Shown here piece by piece: positions 46,700 through 58,386 of a stretch of 64,000 bases of DNA. A model generated the notes under the pieces. It worked only from the letters and a program-made list of their open reading frames with translations. It did no database searches and had not been told where the DNA came from. The position numbers and the translations under genes are program-made. Position 1 is the stretch's first letter; each line of letters starts with the position of its first letter. This DNA is from Dendrobium chrysotoxum. Taxonomy: Eukaryota; Streptophyta; Magnoliopsida; Asparagales; Orchidaceae. The stretch is taken from NCBI GenBank assembly GCA_019925795.1, contig CM034312.1, positions 29,320,951 through 29,384,950 on the forward strand, written 5' to 3'.

Positions 46700-48643
46700 C
46701 TCCTGAATAAGGCATATGCCGCTTTGTTTTCTAGCCCTAACTAGAATTGAACTCAAAATCATATTCAAGCAACTTGGAAAGTCATCTCTGATGCTCCTCA
46801 GTAACCATCCGCTATTCCAATAAATATTTCAAGCTCCTCTGATCTGTTCTAACTATGAAATATCACCACAACAAATAAAGCTGCCACTTCTGAATAGCTA
46901 AGACAATCACCATCAGCTCTTGCTCATACACCGATTTGAGCCTTGCCCTAGCTATGAGCATCTAGCTGAAATATGGAATGGGCCTCTAGTCTTGCATGCG
47001 TAGTGCTCCTAGTCCATAGCTTGATGCATCTATCCCACCATAAATGGTCTCACAAAATCTGGGAGCACCAATACTGGTACACTAGTCATAGCTATCTTCA
47101 ACTCCTAGAAAGCTCATGTCACTTCCTCCCCCCACTTGAAGTTATCATTCTTTAATTGCTTTGTTAAGGGTCCTACAATAGTGTCGTATCCCTTCACAAA
47201 CTATCGGTAGTAACCGATGAGCCCTAAGAACCCCCGCAACTCCCTTAAGTTCTTAGAAAGAGGTCAGTCCACCATGGCATGAACCTTGGACTGATCAGCT
47301 AACACCCCCTTTCTGGACACATGTCCTAAATACTTCACCTGTGACTGCCCAAACATGCACTTTTTTTAGTTGGCAAACAACTGATACTCCCTCAAGGTCT
47401 CCAGTACTGTCTTCAAGTGCTCCTAGTGTTTTGTTTCTATCCTGCTGTATATAAAGATGTCATCAAAGAATACCAAGACAAACCTCATGAGATGTTGCTG
47501 ACTCGGTTCATAAGTGACTGGAAGGTCGCAGAGGCATTGGTGAGACCGAAAGGCATCACTAAAAACTTATAGTGCCATTCATGTGTCCTAAAGGTCATCT
47601 TGTGCACATAAGCTGTCTTCATCCTGATTTGCTAGTATCACAACTTCAAATCAATCTTGGAGAAGATTATTATTTCAAATAACTCATCTAAGAGTTCATC
47701 AATTACTATAATGGGAAACTTATCTTCAACTCCTAGAAAGCTCATGTCACTTCCTCCCCCCACTTGAAGTTATCATTCTTTAATTGCTTTGTTAAGGGTC
47801 CTACAATAGTGTCGTATCCCTTCACAAACTATCGGTAGTAACCGATGAGCCCTAAGAACCCCCGCAACTCCCTTAAGTTCTTAGAAAGAGGTCAGTCCAC
47901 CATGGCATGAACCTTGGACTGATCAGCTAACACCCCCTTTCTGGACACATGTCCTAAATACTTCACCTGTGACTGCCCAAACATGCACTTTTTTTAGTTG
48001 GCAAACAACTGATACTCCCTCAAGGTCTCCAGTACTGTCTTCAAGTGCTCCTAGTGTTTTGTTTCTATCCTGCTGTATATAAAGATGTCATCAAAGAATA
48101 CCAAGACAAACCTCATGAGATGTTGCTGACTCGGTTCATAAGTGACTGGAAGGTCGCAGAGGCATTGGTGAGACCGAAAGGCATCACTAAAAACTTATAG
48201 TGCCATTCATGTGTCCTAAAGGTCATCTTGTGCACATAAGCTGTCTTCATCCTGATTTGCTAGTATCACAACTTCAAATCAATCTTGGAGAAGATTATTA
48301 TTTCAAATAACTCATCTAAGAGTTCATCAATTACTATAATGGGAAACTTATCTAGCATTGTTTCCTTATTTAGAGCCCTGTAATCCACACAGAACCTCCA
48401 GTTGTCATCCTTCTTCCTCACAAACAAGACTGGACTAGAGAAAGGACTCACACTAGCCCTAATGATCCCTATTTCCAACATCTCCCTAATCAGCATTTCT
48501 ATCTCATATTTCAGAATATGGGGGTATCGATATGGTCTAATGCTTATATGAGAGGTCCCTTCTTTTAGGTTGATAGCGTGCTCGTGCTCTCGTGGCGGTG
48601 GTAACATTATAGGTGGCTGAAACAAGTCCTGATATTGTTGCAA
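46700..48643 (-). pseudogene. Gypsy reverse transcriptase and RNase H with duplication
   Basis: The RT start is open at 48266-48643 (EHEHAINL, YRYP, FSSPVLFVRKKDDNWRFCVDYRALN). Then come many stops, with LVMPFGLTNA, LGHVSRKGVLAD and RGFLGLIGYYR still readable. RNase H at about 46700-46960 shows SVYEQELMVIVLAIQKW, RTDQRSLKYLLE and EEHQR. A stretch of 628 bp within the RT is present twice (47093-47720 and 47721-48348). Confidence 0.85.
47093..48348 (-). repeat. 628-bp tandem duplication in gypsy RT
   Basis: The two copies appear identical over the whole 628 bp. TATCT occurs at 47093, at the junction 47721 and again at 48349, i.e. 5 bp of microhomology. Confidence 0.93.
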
Positions 48644-48646
48644 AAT

Positions 48647-48943
48647 CTATTGAACCTCCACTAGAATTTCTCTTGTCTCCTGTTCCTGGACCCCTTCTAT
48701 ACTATGTAACTCCACCATGTACCCTAGGCTTGTACCTTGAATCATCTTGAGCATGGTTTTAAGTGATACCATGACTTTGCATAAGCTAGCATCCCCTTGA
48801 AGCACTACCTTCTTCCCCTCTACCTGGATCTGAATGGTTACAAATTTCCAGCTCACCTTCATATTCCCCATGGTCTGTAGCCACTTTATCCTCAGAATCA
48901 CATCCGTACTTCCCAAGTCCAAGGGAAGGAAGTCTTCCACCAC
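48647..48943 (-). pseudogene. Gypsy protease-end region
   Basis: VEDFLPLDLGSTDVILRIKWLQTMG matches the strand and helix that close the aspartic protease and lead into RT in gypsy polyproteins. It ends just before the RT frame with one stop between. Confidence 0.7.
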
Positions 48944-49289
48944 CTAAATGCCCTACAAGGTCATCACCACCCCTTTACATATCCCCCGACTCTTCTCAAT
49001 CTTGCTCGTTCCTATCATCACTCCACATCCTTCAGTCCGCCCAAACTTCAACCTCAATCGGTACACGACCCAATTCTAGATGAAGCTGTGTAGCTCCACT
49101 GTACACCAACACCACCACCGACTGCTCCCCGATTTGTCCCTTATTTTAATAGTGTGATTTGGAGAAAATCCCACCACAGAGTTCAGGGACACTTCGGCCA
49201 CATTTAGATGTAACTGCTTCGTTTCCTCCACGACCTCCTCCAACTAGTCCCCGCTATCCTCTTCTCCCTCACAGACCATTAAGACCTGA

Positions 49290-50491
49290 AAGGTTCGATT
49301 CTAGCACCTATGTCCCGATGTAAATCTCTTACCACACTTGAAGCATAACCCTTTTGCCAGCCTATCATGCACCTCCGCTTCTGTGAGGCACATGAAATTG
49401 CTTCCAGAACGAACTCTAATGCTCTTCTCCTTCGACACTCCCCTTTGAAACGACACCATCTAGGACCTCAATGTCAGAGTCGTCGAGGTACTCTTGTAAG
49501 CCCCTCCCATGGTGTTTCTTCGGTTGGCTTTCTCCCTTTAATGTTTCTTTTCCACCATTTGCGCTATCTCCACAGTCACTCTCAGTTCCCTAGGCCTTAA
49601 CACCCTGAACTCTACTCGTATGTCTTCCTTGAGGCCCTTCATAAAATTCTCTTCCAACCTTTCCTCAAAAATTCCCCTCACCCTACTCGATAGCAACTCA
49701 AATTTCTCCCCTCATGACTGCCCCCTCCTAATTTAAGGCATAGAACGGCTCAAGGAGATCTCCTTCCCAAATGGCTCGAAAGCATTCCAACAAATAATCT
49801 TTAAATTCACCTCATAAATAGATCGGATACCTAGCCTCCCTCCACTGATACAAAGCTAAGGTGTTACCCTCCAAACATAGCCCCACTGCCTTAAGCTTTT
49901 CTCCTTCCGTTAGCCCATTAATAGCAAAGTAATATATCACCCAATACACCCAACCTTGAGCATCTTCCCCTTCAAAAACCAGCATTTTTAACCTCCTTGA
50001 TCTTGCATTCATACCCCAATGGTTTCTCCCTCCGTTAATTCCTCCCGTGTAGAGACGGTGTGATTCTCTCCCTTCCTCCATTGGCTGATTTAGACCCAAT
50101 GGCTTGGTCCAACCAATGCTTCCTCTAGTCCACCTTCCCTCCTGCCTAGGTGGTCTCCAAAAGGGTTCAACCTCCTCCCTTCTTACGCCCTTTCTTCGGG
50201 AAGCCCAGATGCACCTCCCACCGAAACCACCAGGATGGTCCTTAAGGGAAAACACTCTCCACTTTATCATCATCATCATTTTGAATTTCCTTTCCCTTCG
50301 ATTCAACCCTAGGGATCGTCGATTAAGCTTTCGACTACATCTCAATCATCTTCTTCATTATATCCTCCAATTTCTCAAAGCGGTTCTCAATGGATGAGAG
50401 CCTTTTCTTCCACGCCAGAATATTTTTCCTCCATGTCGGCCCTGAGTTGTTTCATCTCACCTTCCAAAGCATCAATCTTCTTTGTTGCCAT
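49290..50491 (-). pseudogene. Gypsy gag with zinc knuckle
   Basis: ATG at 50491 follows the primer site by 8 bp. The early coding is coiled-coil-like; the gag body at 49812-50345 has FEGEDAQGWVYWVIYYFAINGLTEGEKLK and LCLEGNTLALYQW. A CFKCGKRFTSGHRC knuckle lies at about 49300-49345. Stops and shifts separate these parts. Confidence 0.8.
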
Positions 50492-50498
50492 TTACCTC

Positions 50499-50510
50499 AC
50501 TCTGATACCA
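50499..50510 (-). other. Primer binding site of the gypsy element
   Basis: TGGTATCAGAGT on the minus strand, three or four bases inside the 5' LTR and 8 bp before the gag ATG. Complementary to initiator tRNA-Met. Confidence 0.85.
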
Positions 50511-50513
50511 ATT

Positions 50514-51680
50514 TAATATGCCTTGAAAGCGAAATAAGCAAAAAAATAGAAGAAAAACTGTAGAAAATTGAGAAACGGTGGATGATTTTGGGATTAATAC
50601 TTCAACACGAAAACAAGATACGATGATCTACAATTAAAGAGGTAGATCAGCTCTCCCAGACCACCTTAACGCAGCTAGGAAGCCCTCAAAAGACCAACTA
50701 CAGTAGAAATCAAATCAAACATAATCCAAAAACAACATAGGTAATTCTAATTAAACTCCCTCCAATTTTCTGTAACAATCCAAACTCTTAACTATCAAGA
50801 TATTGGCCTCTTTAGCCTTGCTCATGATTTTGTCATGTCGGTGTAACTTCCTAGGAGGTCATCGATCCCAGAATTTCTCTAGGATGAGCACGCTTAACTG
50901 TGGAGTTTCTTAATAAAATTTCAAACATTACACCAAAAGGCATCTCGATGTTCAAGAGTTTAGCTTCTTATTACTTAGGGAATTTCACAATCTCCTCAAC
51001 TTAAATAACTGATATCCTCGTTAGTATTTTTATTCCAGAATCATCCACCAGGCAGATAGAATTCTAGAGGTGACTCCTACAAGTTCAAGTGATGACTCCA
51101 GCCAAGTAGGATTTTATCTCATACAGGATTCAAGAGATGGATCCCATGGCATAGCACTTTATCTCATATGGCAATTAATTCCCATCTTCCGACTAGTGTA
51201 TTGCTCTGATATCATTTGTGACAGCCCAAACTCTTAACTATTGAGATATTGTCTACTTTGGCCTTAGGGTCTCACGGTTTTATTTTGTTGGTGCAACTTC
51301 CTAGGAGGTCACGTATCCAAGAATTTCTCCGGAATGAGCACGCTTAACTGCGAAGTTTCTTAATGAAATTTCAACCATTAGACCAAAAGACACCTCAATA
51401 TTTAAAAGTTTAACTTCTTTTTACTTAAAGGATTTCATATTATCCCTCCAAATAACCCTCCTTTCCATATTTAATTTCCTCCTCTAATGAATTTCAAATT
51501 CTAATTCTTTCCTTCCCTAATTCCCTCCTTATTCTTCTTTCTCTCATAATGAAATTTAATGTTGTTGGGCCCCACAAGGCAGGCCGAAATATTTGCTCCA
51601 GGTCCCGCCCCCTCCCGTTGGACTCTCACCCCTTCCTGTTGGACGACTACTGGACCGGTCGGCCCCCTCCAGCCGTATCA
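50514..51680 (-). repeat. 5' LTR of the gypsy element, split by a TRIM
   Basis: LTR halves at about 50514-50765 and 51443-51680 surround a 669-bp insertion. TCCCTCCAA occurs on both sides (50757-50765 and 51443-51451). Confidence 0.85.
50771..51439 (-). mobile_element. TRIM-like element nested in the gypsy LTR
   Basis: 669 bp with direct terminal repeats of 219 bp (50771-50989) and 223 bp (51217-51439), beginning TGTAAC/TGTGAC and ending TTCACA/TTCATA on the plus strand. Both carry CCAAACTCTTAACTAT and ACTTCCTAGGAGGTCA. Left of the right repeat, CTCTGATATCAT (about 51204-51214) is the complement of a tRNA-Met primer site, so the element is in minus orientation. The interior is about 230 bp with no coding capacity. 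Size and structure fit terminal-repeat retrotransposons in miniature. Confidence 0.82.
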
Positions 51681-51685
51681 AAATA

Positions 51686-53514
51686 TTATAGTTTATATGA
51701 TATATTCCAAGACACCTCAGTTTAAGAATTTCACATAAGAAATAATCGCCATTAATGTAGGCATGTAACGAAACAAAATAATTTACAACTGGTCCCTCAA
51801 TGTTTAAGGACATAATGACGAGATGCGCCACCTACAAAGTCGTTTCATTATTAGGTCTTACAAGCTCTAAAAAAGAACATTCTATTGTTCCATCGTTTTA
51901 AGGAACTACATGATGAAACCTCTTCAACACTTAAAGGATCTTTTTTCCTAAATTGTGAAGTAGTGGCCATCCTTACTGATTCAATCATAAAATTATTAGA
52001 AGATAAGTAGGAGGGTGAAGCGCAAGGATCCATGTTAATGCCAATACACTAGGATATGGATATCACCAACTCCAAAAGCTTGCGCTGATGGTTAAGACAC
52101 AATATTAGAATATTAAAAACTCAATTCTTATTTGCACTCTCGATGGGACTAATTTTGACTCTCACGTGTATCTTAAAAAAAGTACTTCAACGTATTTTAC
52201 CCTAAGAAAACCATTTCGTAACAACAATGATTGAAATGGCTTGGTAATGCACACAAGAGAGGAGATAAAACACAAAAAATGAAGCTAGAATTAATGTCGA
52301 AGGCCTTACCGATGCTGCAGTGAATGGAAGCTGCCCCAACTCAAAAAATGGTTTGCTAAACTAAATTAACAGCAGATGACCATAAATCCAGCTTCAAACA
52401 GCAGGTAAAAAGAGGCTGCAAGTGCTAGTTCTGCGTTGCATTAATATTAATCCAATAATATAGCAATGAGAATAATCTTTAACACAATACCATTTTATTA
52501 AATTATTTGAGGTTTGCGTTTATCCATCTGATTTAGATATGATTGAGATTTTTTAATTTAAATTTATTTTATTTCATATTTTTCCAACTCTCCGTAGTGG
52601 GATAAGGCTTGATGTTGTTTCATATTTTCAAGATTAGCGTTTATCAAAATTCTAGAATAATAATGGTTTAGTATTGGCTATATCTAAGTTCCATAAATTT
52701 TTGTAAGAGAACAGATGTTCGACTGAAATAAATTAATTTTTAAGAGAATTGTAAATATTCAGCCGTCATTGCAGAAACCCAGAAAGTTGAGGCTTTGTTC
52801 TGCATTGAAACAGTCACCAGAATTCTATTGGTGTGGCTTAATAATAATCATCCTCCTCCTAGCAGTAATTCCAAGAAGTCCCACCCTATACATGTCAAAC
52901 CTCCTTCCCCTTATCATCCTAGATAGAATACATGCATCCCGCTAAATAGAATTCTATTACTTTGTGGATATTAATAATCTACTTCATCCTTGCCGTAATT
53001 CTAAGAAATGCCACCCAGACATGTCAAATCTTATTCTTCTTCCCCCACATCATCCTACATCGCAAACAGACATCCAGCCATAGAGTGACACAACATTTGC
53101 CAAGTGCATCATGCTGAATTTGACCATAAGGGAGACAAAATTTCTTTAAATAATATCAAAAGACCAAGCTAACAATAAATGTCAATTAAACAGTAATTAA
53201 ATGCCTTTAGGTTATAAGAAAAAAATCAATTCAGACAAGCAAGTGATGCGCCAAAAAAACACCATTTTGTGCTTCTTACGACATAAAAATGGACAAATTG
53301 ACATGCGTCAAAAGAGCGTCTATAGATCTATCTCTAGTAAGTTAAGCTTATCCACTTCACCTAGCATGAAATCTAAAAATAGTAATTCAGTGTCAACAAC
53401 AATAGCAAAATCTTAATCCCAACTATTCGGATTTAGTTAGAAACTCCATTTCCATTTTTTTTCTTATTGAGTGCTCCATGAGATGCTGAACCTATTTTGC
53501 AACAATTTCTTATA
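51686..53514. other. Intron DNA with small LINE-end relics
   Basis: GTAGTGGGATAAGGCTTGATG at about 52594-52614 is a relic of an RTE-type 3' end, and an opposite-strand one (CAACAACAATAGC...TTAATCCCAACTA) lies at 53394-53427. Otherwise no feature. Confidence 0.5.
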
Positions 53515-53705
53515 GAGGTCTTAGATTTGACTTATGTTAAGAAAGGTAGATGTAGACCTAAAAAGACTTGGTTAGAAAATATTAGAAATGATCTTTCTTT
53601 ATTAGATTTAAATGAGAATTTGACTTTTAACAGGACACAATGGAGAAAAAGGATTCATGTAGCCGATCCCACGTAGTGGGATAAAGGCTTGATGTTGTTG
53701 TTGTA
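53515..53705 (+). mobile_element. Second RTE-type LINE 3' fragment
   Basis: Encodes the last 55 or so residues of the same RT C-terminus as 30844-31260 (DLTYVKKGRCRPKKTWLE ... WRKRIHVADPT), then a stop, the 3' end and a GTTGTTG tail. One residue differs within the shared RGRPKK motif. Severely 5'-truncated; the target duplication was not resolved. Confidence 0.85.
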
Positions 53706-55916
53706 TCAATCCATGTCACCTTTGGTCTACCCCTTTTCCTCCCAAGATTTTAATGAAACAACTCTCAAAGCTTATACTCGTCCGAAACACAAAACATGTA
53801 TTTTTCAAACGTGCAAATCAATATTGAGCTTTGAGTTTACTTTAGTTGTCTTATTTGATAGTTTTCCTTTTTGTTAAATTAATTGCCATGAACATGCCAA
53901 AGATGAAGACCCTATGAAGTAAGGATTCTGTAATCTAATGTCTATATTGATTCAATTCAGTTCAGTGTTGGTTTCTTTTTTGGATACGCATTATTGTTAC
54001 CTGTGTTTTTTCCCAGCTACTGTAATCCCTGAATTGTTTACTATTGCTGGGACGATAGTTCACTTTTGTTGAAGTTGTTGGATCATTATTTCTCTACCCA
54101 TAACTTGCAGTTGTTTTGTTAAAGAGCAAATCCTCCACATCATTGATTGTCACTAATATAACTTGTAGTTCTGAAATTGTAGCAGTATTTTGAGATTTGT
54201 TGAAATTGTGACTTATGGTTCTTGGCCTTGTAGATGATTTTGGTATTTAGTGAGGCTGCAAAATTTAGAGTCATTTGCAATTATAAAGGAAGGTGCTGAA
54301 GCTATGAAATTAAAAATAAAAAAAACATTAATTTCTCAAGAGAAAATTGACTTTATATCCGTAAAAATGAGCCTATTTGGAAAAAAAATGTCTCTTATAT
54401 TTTTATTCTAGAAAATATACTCCAAAATCCTTTTTTAGACCACCCCAGTTAAGGGATAACCACTTATATTTGAGGTCTACTTATTGAATTCAAAGTTCTT
54501 TGAAATTGTTTTGAACTAGTTCAAATTCAAATTAGCATGAGCCCATGTTTATACCCAAGTCAAACTTGGTTCACATTAAGGAGAAGAAGTGCGCCTGGTT
54601 AGCATCAGTCTAATGTAGATCTCGCGGCAGGCAGTAGTCTGGTAAGATAGCATGTGCCATTAGTCGCACCCTTTCTTTCAAGCTTACTTGTCGAGCCTTA
54701 GGCCTTATCCTCATCATCCACAACTTTGATAAGCTCGTTAACATTTTCACTGCTGTACAGGACAAGCACTCGGATGCATGGATCAAGATCATGCTCATTG
54801 AATAAGCATGTGATCTTGTTAAGGAGTCAAGGAATGTCAAACAATTAAGGGTACAATATCTACATGAAGTAACAAGGATCCCGACATCCATCTATTTAAT
54901 GAATTTCTTCAAACTGGCGAGTGAGCTTGAAGGCAAGGTGTGGTATATACCATCAGTGGATCCGATAATGATAGTCCAAAGCCTTAGCATTTGAGATTCT
55001 TGCCAAGCAGATAAAGCACATGAATGAACTGTGTTTAAACCATGAAGCATGTTTGAACCAACTTCAGAGGGCTTTGACTACAACAAACCACCGGCGGATG
55101 TAAGAGGATATTGGCATATGGGTTCTAAAAATTCTCGTTGGCTCTTTTATATGTGATGTTTTCGAGGTAAATTTTTTTAAAGAAAATTAAATATCAAATA
55201 CGACACTATCCAAATATTTCACCATCATTTTTGTAAGGATTTTAAGATGTAATTCAAGGTTTTCCATCGATTCAAGCCCTTATAGTTAATAATGAGTAAC
55301 AACATTCTATTAATGCTAGTTACTAGGCTCAAAATACTTAGATTCTAGCATCAACAATTTAATTTTGAGAAGAAGAAATTTACCACCTTTAGCTTAGAGC
55401 ATATGACAAATAAATGATAATGTACCCAATCAACATACCATGATTTTATCATCCTAAGTTGTTATGGACCCTAATTTATTTAGTTAACGAATAAAGACCC
55501 AACCTGACTAAAAATCATTGTTAACAATCATAGGCTGCATCATCCAAGCAGAATTTATAGATTTTTTATGAATGTTTGACTGTTTAAGATGACCTTAGCT
55601 AACAGAGAGCTTCATGTCCTATCAAATGTTTGACAGTTTAAGACGACCTTGGCATTTGAGGCATGCTAGGCCTGCTCATGACAGCTAAAAAGAAGTGCAT
55701 GGTTGGTGTCTAAGACACCATGATCGAGGTCATTAAACCACCACGGCTAAGAAGTTGTGCATGGGGTTTTTCACCTACACAAGAAATACAACATTATACA
55801 TTCGTGTGCAACATTAAAAAATAATAGACACAAGATTTATACAGTTAGATGAACTTTACCTACACCTCCCAGAAAGAGTTAGATATTTATATTAGTCCAA
55901 AGGTGACAGCAAAAAT

Positions 55917-55988
<72 letters not shown>

Positions 55989-57150
55989 GCCTCATCCCCT
56001 TTCTCGAAAAAAAAAATCAAATGAGGAAAAACTCCAAAAGGATTAAATACTATATACAATAATTGTTAAATCCATATCACTTTCTCCTCTCTTTGCTAGA
56101 AGACAAAATCAATCAAAGCTTATATAAAGCACAAGCCGAAAACTTTGAGCACTCAAGTTTTCTTCCCTTCTTGAAGCTCAGCATCAACACTGATAGCTTT
56201 CCAAAGACTCCAATCATCTCATCAATCATTGCCTCACAATATCGGCTTGTCCTCAATAGCATACAATGGCCCATCATCCAAAAACGTCAGCCCTCTACAA
56301 CCAAGGTCACCGGCCTTAGAACTCTACAATTTTCATGCAATCACCTGATGCCACTGGCAGTTAAGAGAAGACAACCTATCTTGGACTTCTTGAAGGAACA
56401 TACACCAGCCACACCCTCTTTGGATGTAGTCAACTTCCTTTAGGATCACCATTTGCTTATCAAAGCTTACCGCTAGTTTTGAAGAAAACACCATGCTAAC
56501 AGTAAGGAACTCCTTGCGAATAAATTGAAGAAAACATCACGAACCAAGATTAAACCTTTCAGTAAAGCTAACGGACTCATGAGTAGATCAAAGTACGAAG
56601 ACTAGTATCTAGAGAGGTAACATTCTAAAAATGAATAGGCAAACAAATTTACATAACCAAAAATCTGAGCTTCATTAAGAAGAGCAATGCATCATAGCAA
56701 AGAGTAGCCAACTGCTCCATGCAACTGACTGCCAGTTTATGCCAGTTTTCATAAGAATCTGAGCATGATTTGGAATACAATAGTACTAAGCAATAAATAA
56801 AAACGTACATCATGAACCCTATCAGTGCAATATCCTGCCTCAATGCACCGTTCCACCCGAGAAAGGATGCTTTAGAAAGAAATAATAAAAAATACATTAA
56901 GAACAATTTTGCACAGGAAAACACTCGCGTTGAGAATTATACACAGAAAAAATAGTCAAACAAGCAGCTGATTGATTAAACTACTCATGCATCACTGGAA
57001 ACGCAGTTTGTCATAGGAATGAAGGATGGGATGGAAGTAGAATAAACGGGAAATTAAATTCATAGATTTCCTCAGAGATTTAACACTCTCGACTCGTAAA
57101 AAACAAAATCAACATGGTGCTAGAAAAAAGTGAAGTCAATGTAAGAGTAA
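53706..57150. other. Intron DNA, no supported gene
   Basis: ORFs at 54610-54891 (minus), 56063-56443 (plus) and 56649-56924 (minus) have no recognisable domain. A CT microsatellite lies at 55921-55984. Confidence 0.4.
55921..55984. repeat. (CT)n microsatellite
   Basis: About 31 uninterrupted TC units. Confidence 0.97.
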
Positions 57151-57253
57151 TTATCAGATAGGCTTCACAGACGCAGCAAATGAAATCTGGCATTCAAGAA
57201 TTCGAGCGATAATAGTGAAAGTAATTATCAGGATCATGTAAGCATATGCATAC

Positions 57254-57414
57254 CGGTAGAGCTCCTCGAAGCTAAGGCCGCTCGCGTTGTGATTGTAAAT
57301 CTCGTGAATCGCGTGTTCAAGGATTTTCCATGTCTTCTCGGCGTATTTGGGATCGACCTCCACCTTGTGCTTGAAGGCCTCGATCTTGAAGTTTCTTTTC
57401 TTTTGACTGCTCAT
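57254..57414 (-). CDS. Cullin-3, exon 1 (residues 1-54)
   Basis: Start ATG at 57412-57414. The first residues MSSQKKRNFKIEAFK match the conserved N-terminus of plant CUL3, and the exon runs through ASGLSFEELYR to a GT donor at 57253. The 161 coding bases leave two bases of Arg54 (CG), completed by the first G of exon 2. The frame is open for 40 more codons upstream, to an ATG at 57534, but that part has no family likeness, so the downstream ATG is chosen. The N-terminal extension and first helices contact BTB adaptors. Confidence 0.95.
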
Positions 57415-57960
57415 ACTATCGCTTCGGATCGTGGTGCCGTCAACAACGCCTACGAGGTTGCGACGATGCGGAAGACGAATCGTATAAAATTTCGGAATAG
57501 CGTGTGCCTGAGAAACAGAATCAAATTCGAGCACTCCTCAAGTAATCGATGATAAACAGAGAGGGTTAGGGTTTCCAAGGTTCGATTGAAATGGAGATGT
57601 GGCGCTTCGAGAGCAGGCAGCCAAAGAAGGGAAGAGAGAAAAAGATGGGTATCAAGAGGTAAGCCTGGAAAGAAAGCTCCGCAGCGAGGCCGGTAATGAA
57701 AATTAACAAAGAAATTGTTTTTGCAACTTATCAGTTAGCAATATGCAAAGCCTCATTCTAATCGCCTCTCTCCAGACATATGTCTACGAGCAGTTGCGAA
57801 CAGCTATCTTCTTCACCAGTATCCTGCTTCGACGGCAATCGTTTTCTTTTGCGATCCGCTTTCCGGTGATCTGTTTTCCCACTCCTCCGGCCCGATTTTC
57901 GGCTGCTGCCTCAGTACCAAATTTTAAATAAAAAACAGCGTTCGAGTTTGGCTGCGGAAC
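57415..57960 (-). promoter_or_regulatory. CUL3 5' UTR and proximal upstream region
   Basis: GC-richer than the DNA beyond 58000, as expected near a housekeeping plant promoter. It includes an in-frame upstream ATG at 57532-57534. No convincing TATA box was picked. Confidence 0.45.
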
Positions 57961-58367
57961 GCAGCTCACTTGGGCTTCCTTTAAGATAAATTTTTTTTAG
58001 TACAAAAATTTTTCAAAAAAAATTTAATTTAAAAGAAATTTATATCAAAAAATTATTTTTAAAAATAGAAAGAAAATTATTCCAATAAATTTTTGATTTA
58101 TTGATTGAGAGATTTGATTATCAATGAAGAAATCTTAGATTCACAACTTGTTTATATTTGTGATGTATATATAAGTTTACTTTAATTGACTTAAAGTCTC
58201 CAAAAATAAGTTTGAATGTGGATTTTAAGAATTATTCCAAAATGATAATAAAACATTAGAAAGGTACAAAAATGATGTTTAAGGTGATTGATGCATATTA
58301 ATGTGGATAATTTTAACAAAGAATTTAATAATAATTTTAGTTTTAACAAAAAAAAACATAAAAAATG

Positions 58368-58386
58368 CCACCTCAATTTGAGGTGG
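58368..58386. repeat. 19-bp perfect palindrome
   Basis: CCACCTCAA-T-TTGAGGTGG, 9+1+9, in otherwise AT-rich DNA. Confidence 0.85.

Larger units (their letters stand above)
43528..51680 (-). mobile_element. Full-length chromodomain-type Ty3/gypsy element
   Basis: Minus-strand element flanked by the perfect duplication AAATA (43523-43527 and 51681-51685). LTRs: 43528-44002 (475 bp) and 50514-51680 (about the same length plus a nested insertion). Read on its strand, LTRs begin TGATACGG and end GGCATATCA (GGCATATTA in the 5' copy). The primer site TGGTATCAGAG lies at 50500-50510 and the polypurine tract GGGGAGGGGAG at 44006-44016. Order gag, zinc knuckle, protease, RT, RNase H, integrase, chromodomain-like end places it among chromoviruses. 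Every ORF has stops, several as TAG or TAA where W or Q is usual. It also has a 628-bp internal duplication, so it is inactive. Confidence 0.92.
29378..57253 (-). other. CUL3 intron, 27,876 bp
   Basis: Phase-2 intron splitting an Arg codon (CG|G). The donor is CCG|GTATGC at 57253 and the acceptor TTTAG|GAATGC at 29378. One intron at this point matches the two-exon plant CUL3 layout. The excess length is accounted for largely by mobile elements in both orientations; the large gypsy element has the same orientation as the gene. Confidence 0.92.

Noticed and set aside
49290..49330. GGTTCGATTCTAGC resembling a tRNA T-arm
   Set aside because: It lies in the gypsy zinc-knuckle region and no tRNA acceptor, D or anticodon arms accompany it.
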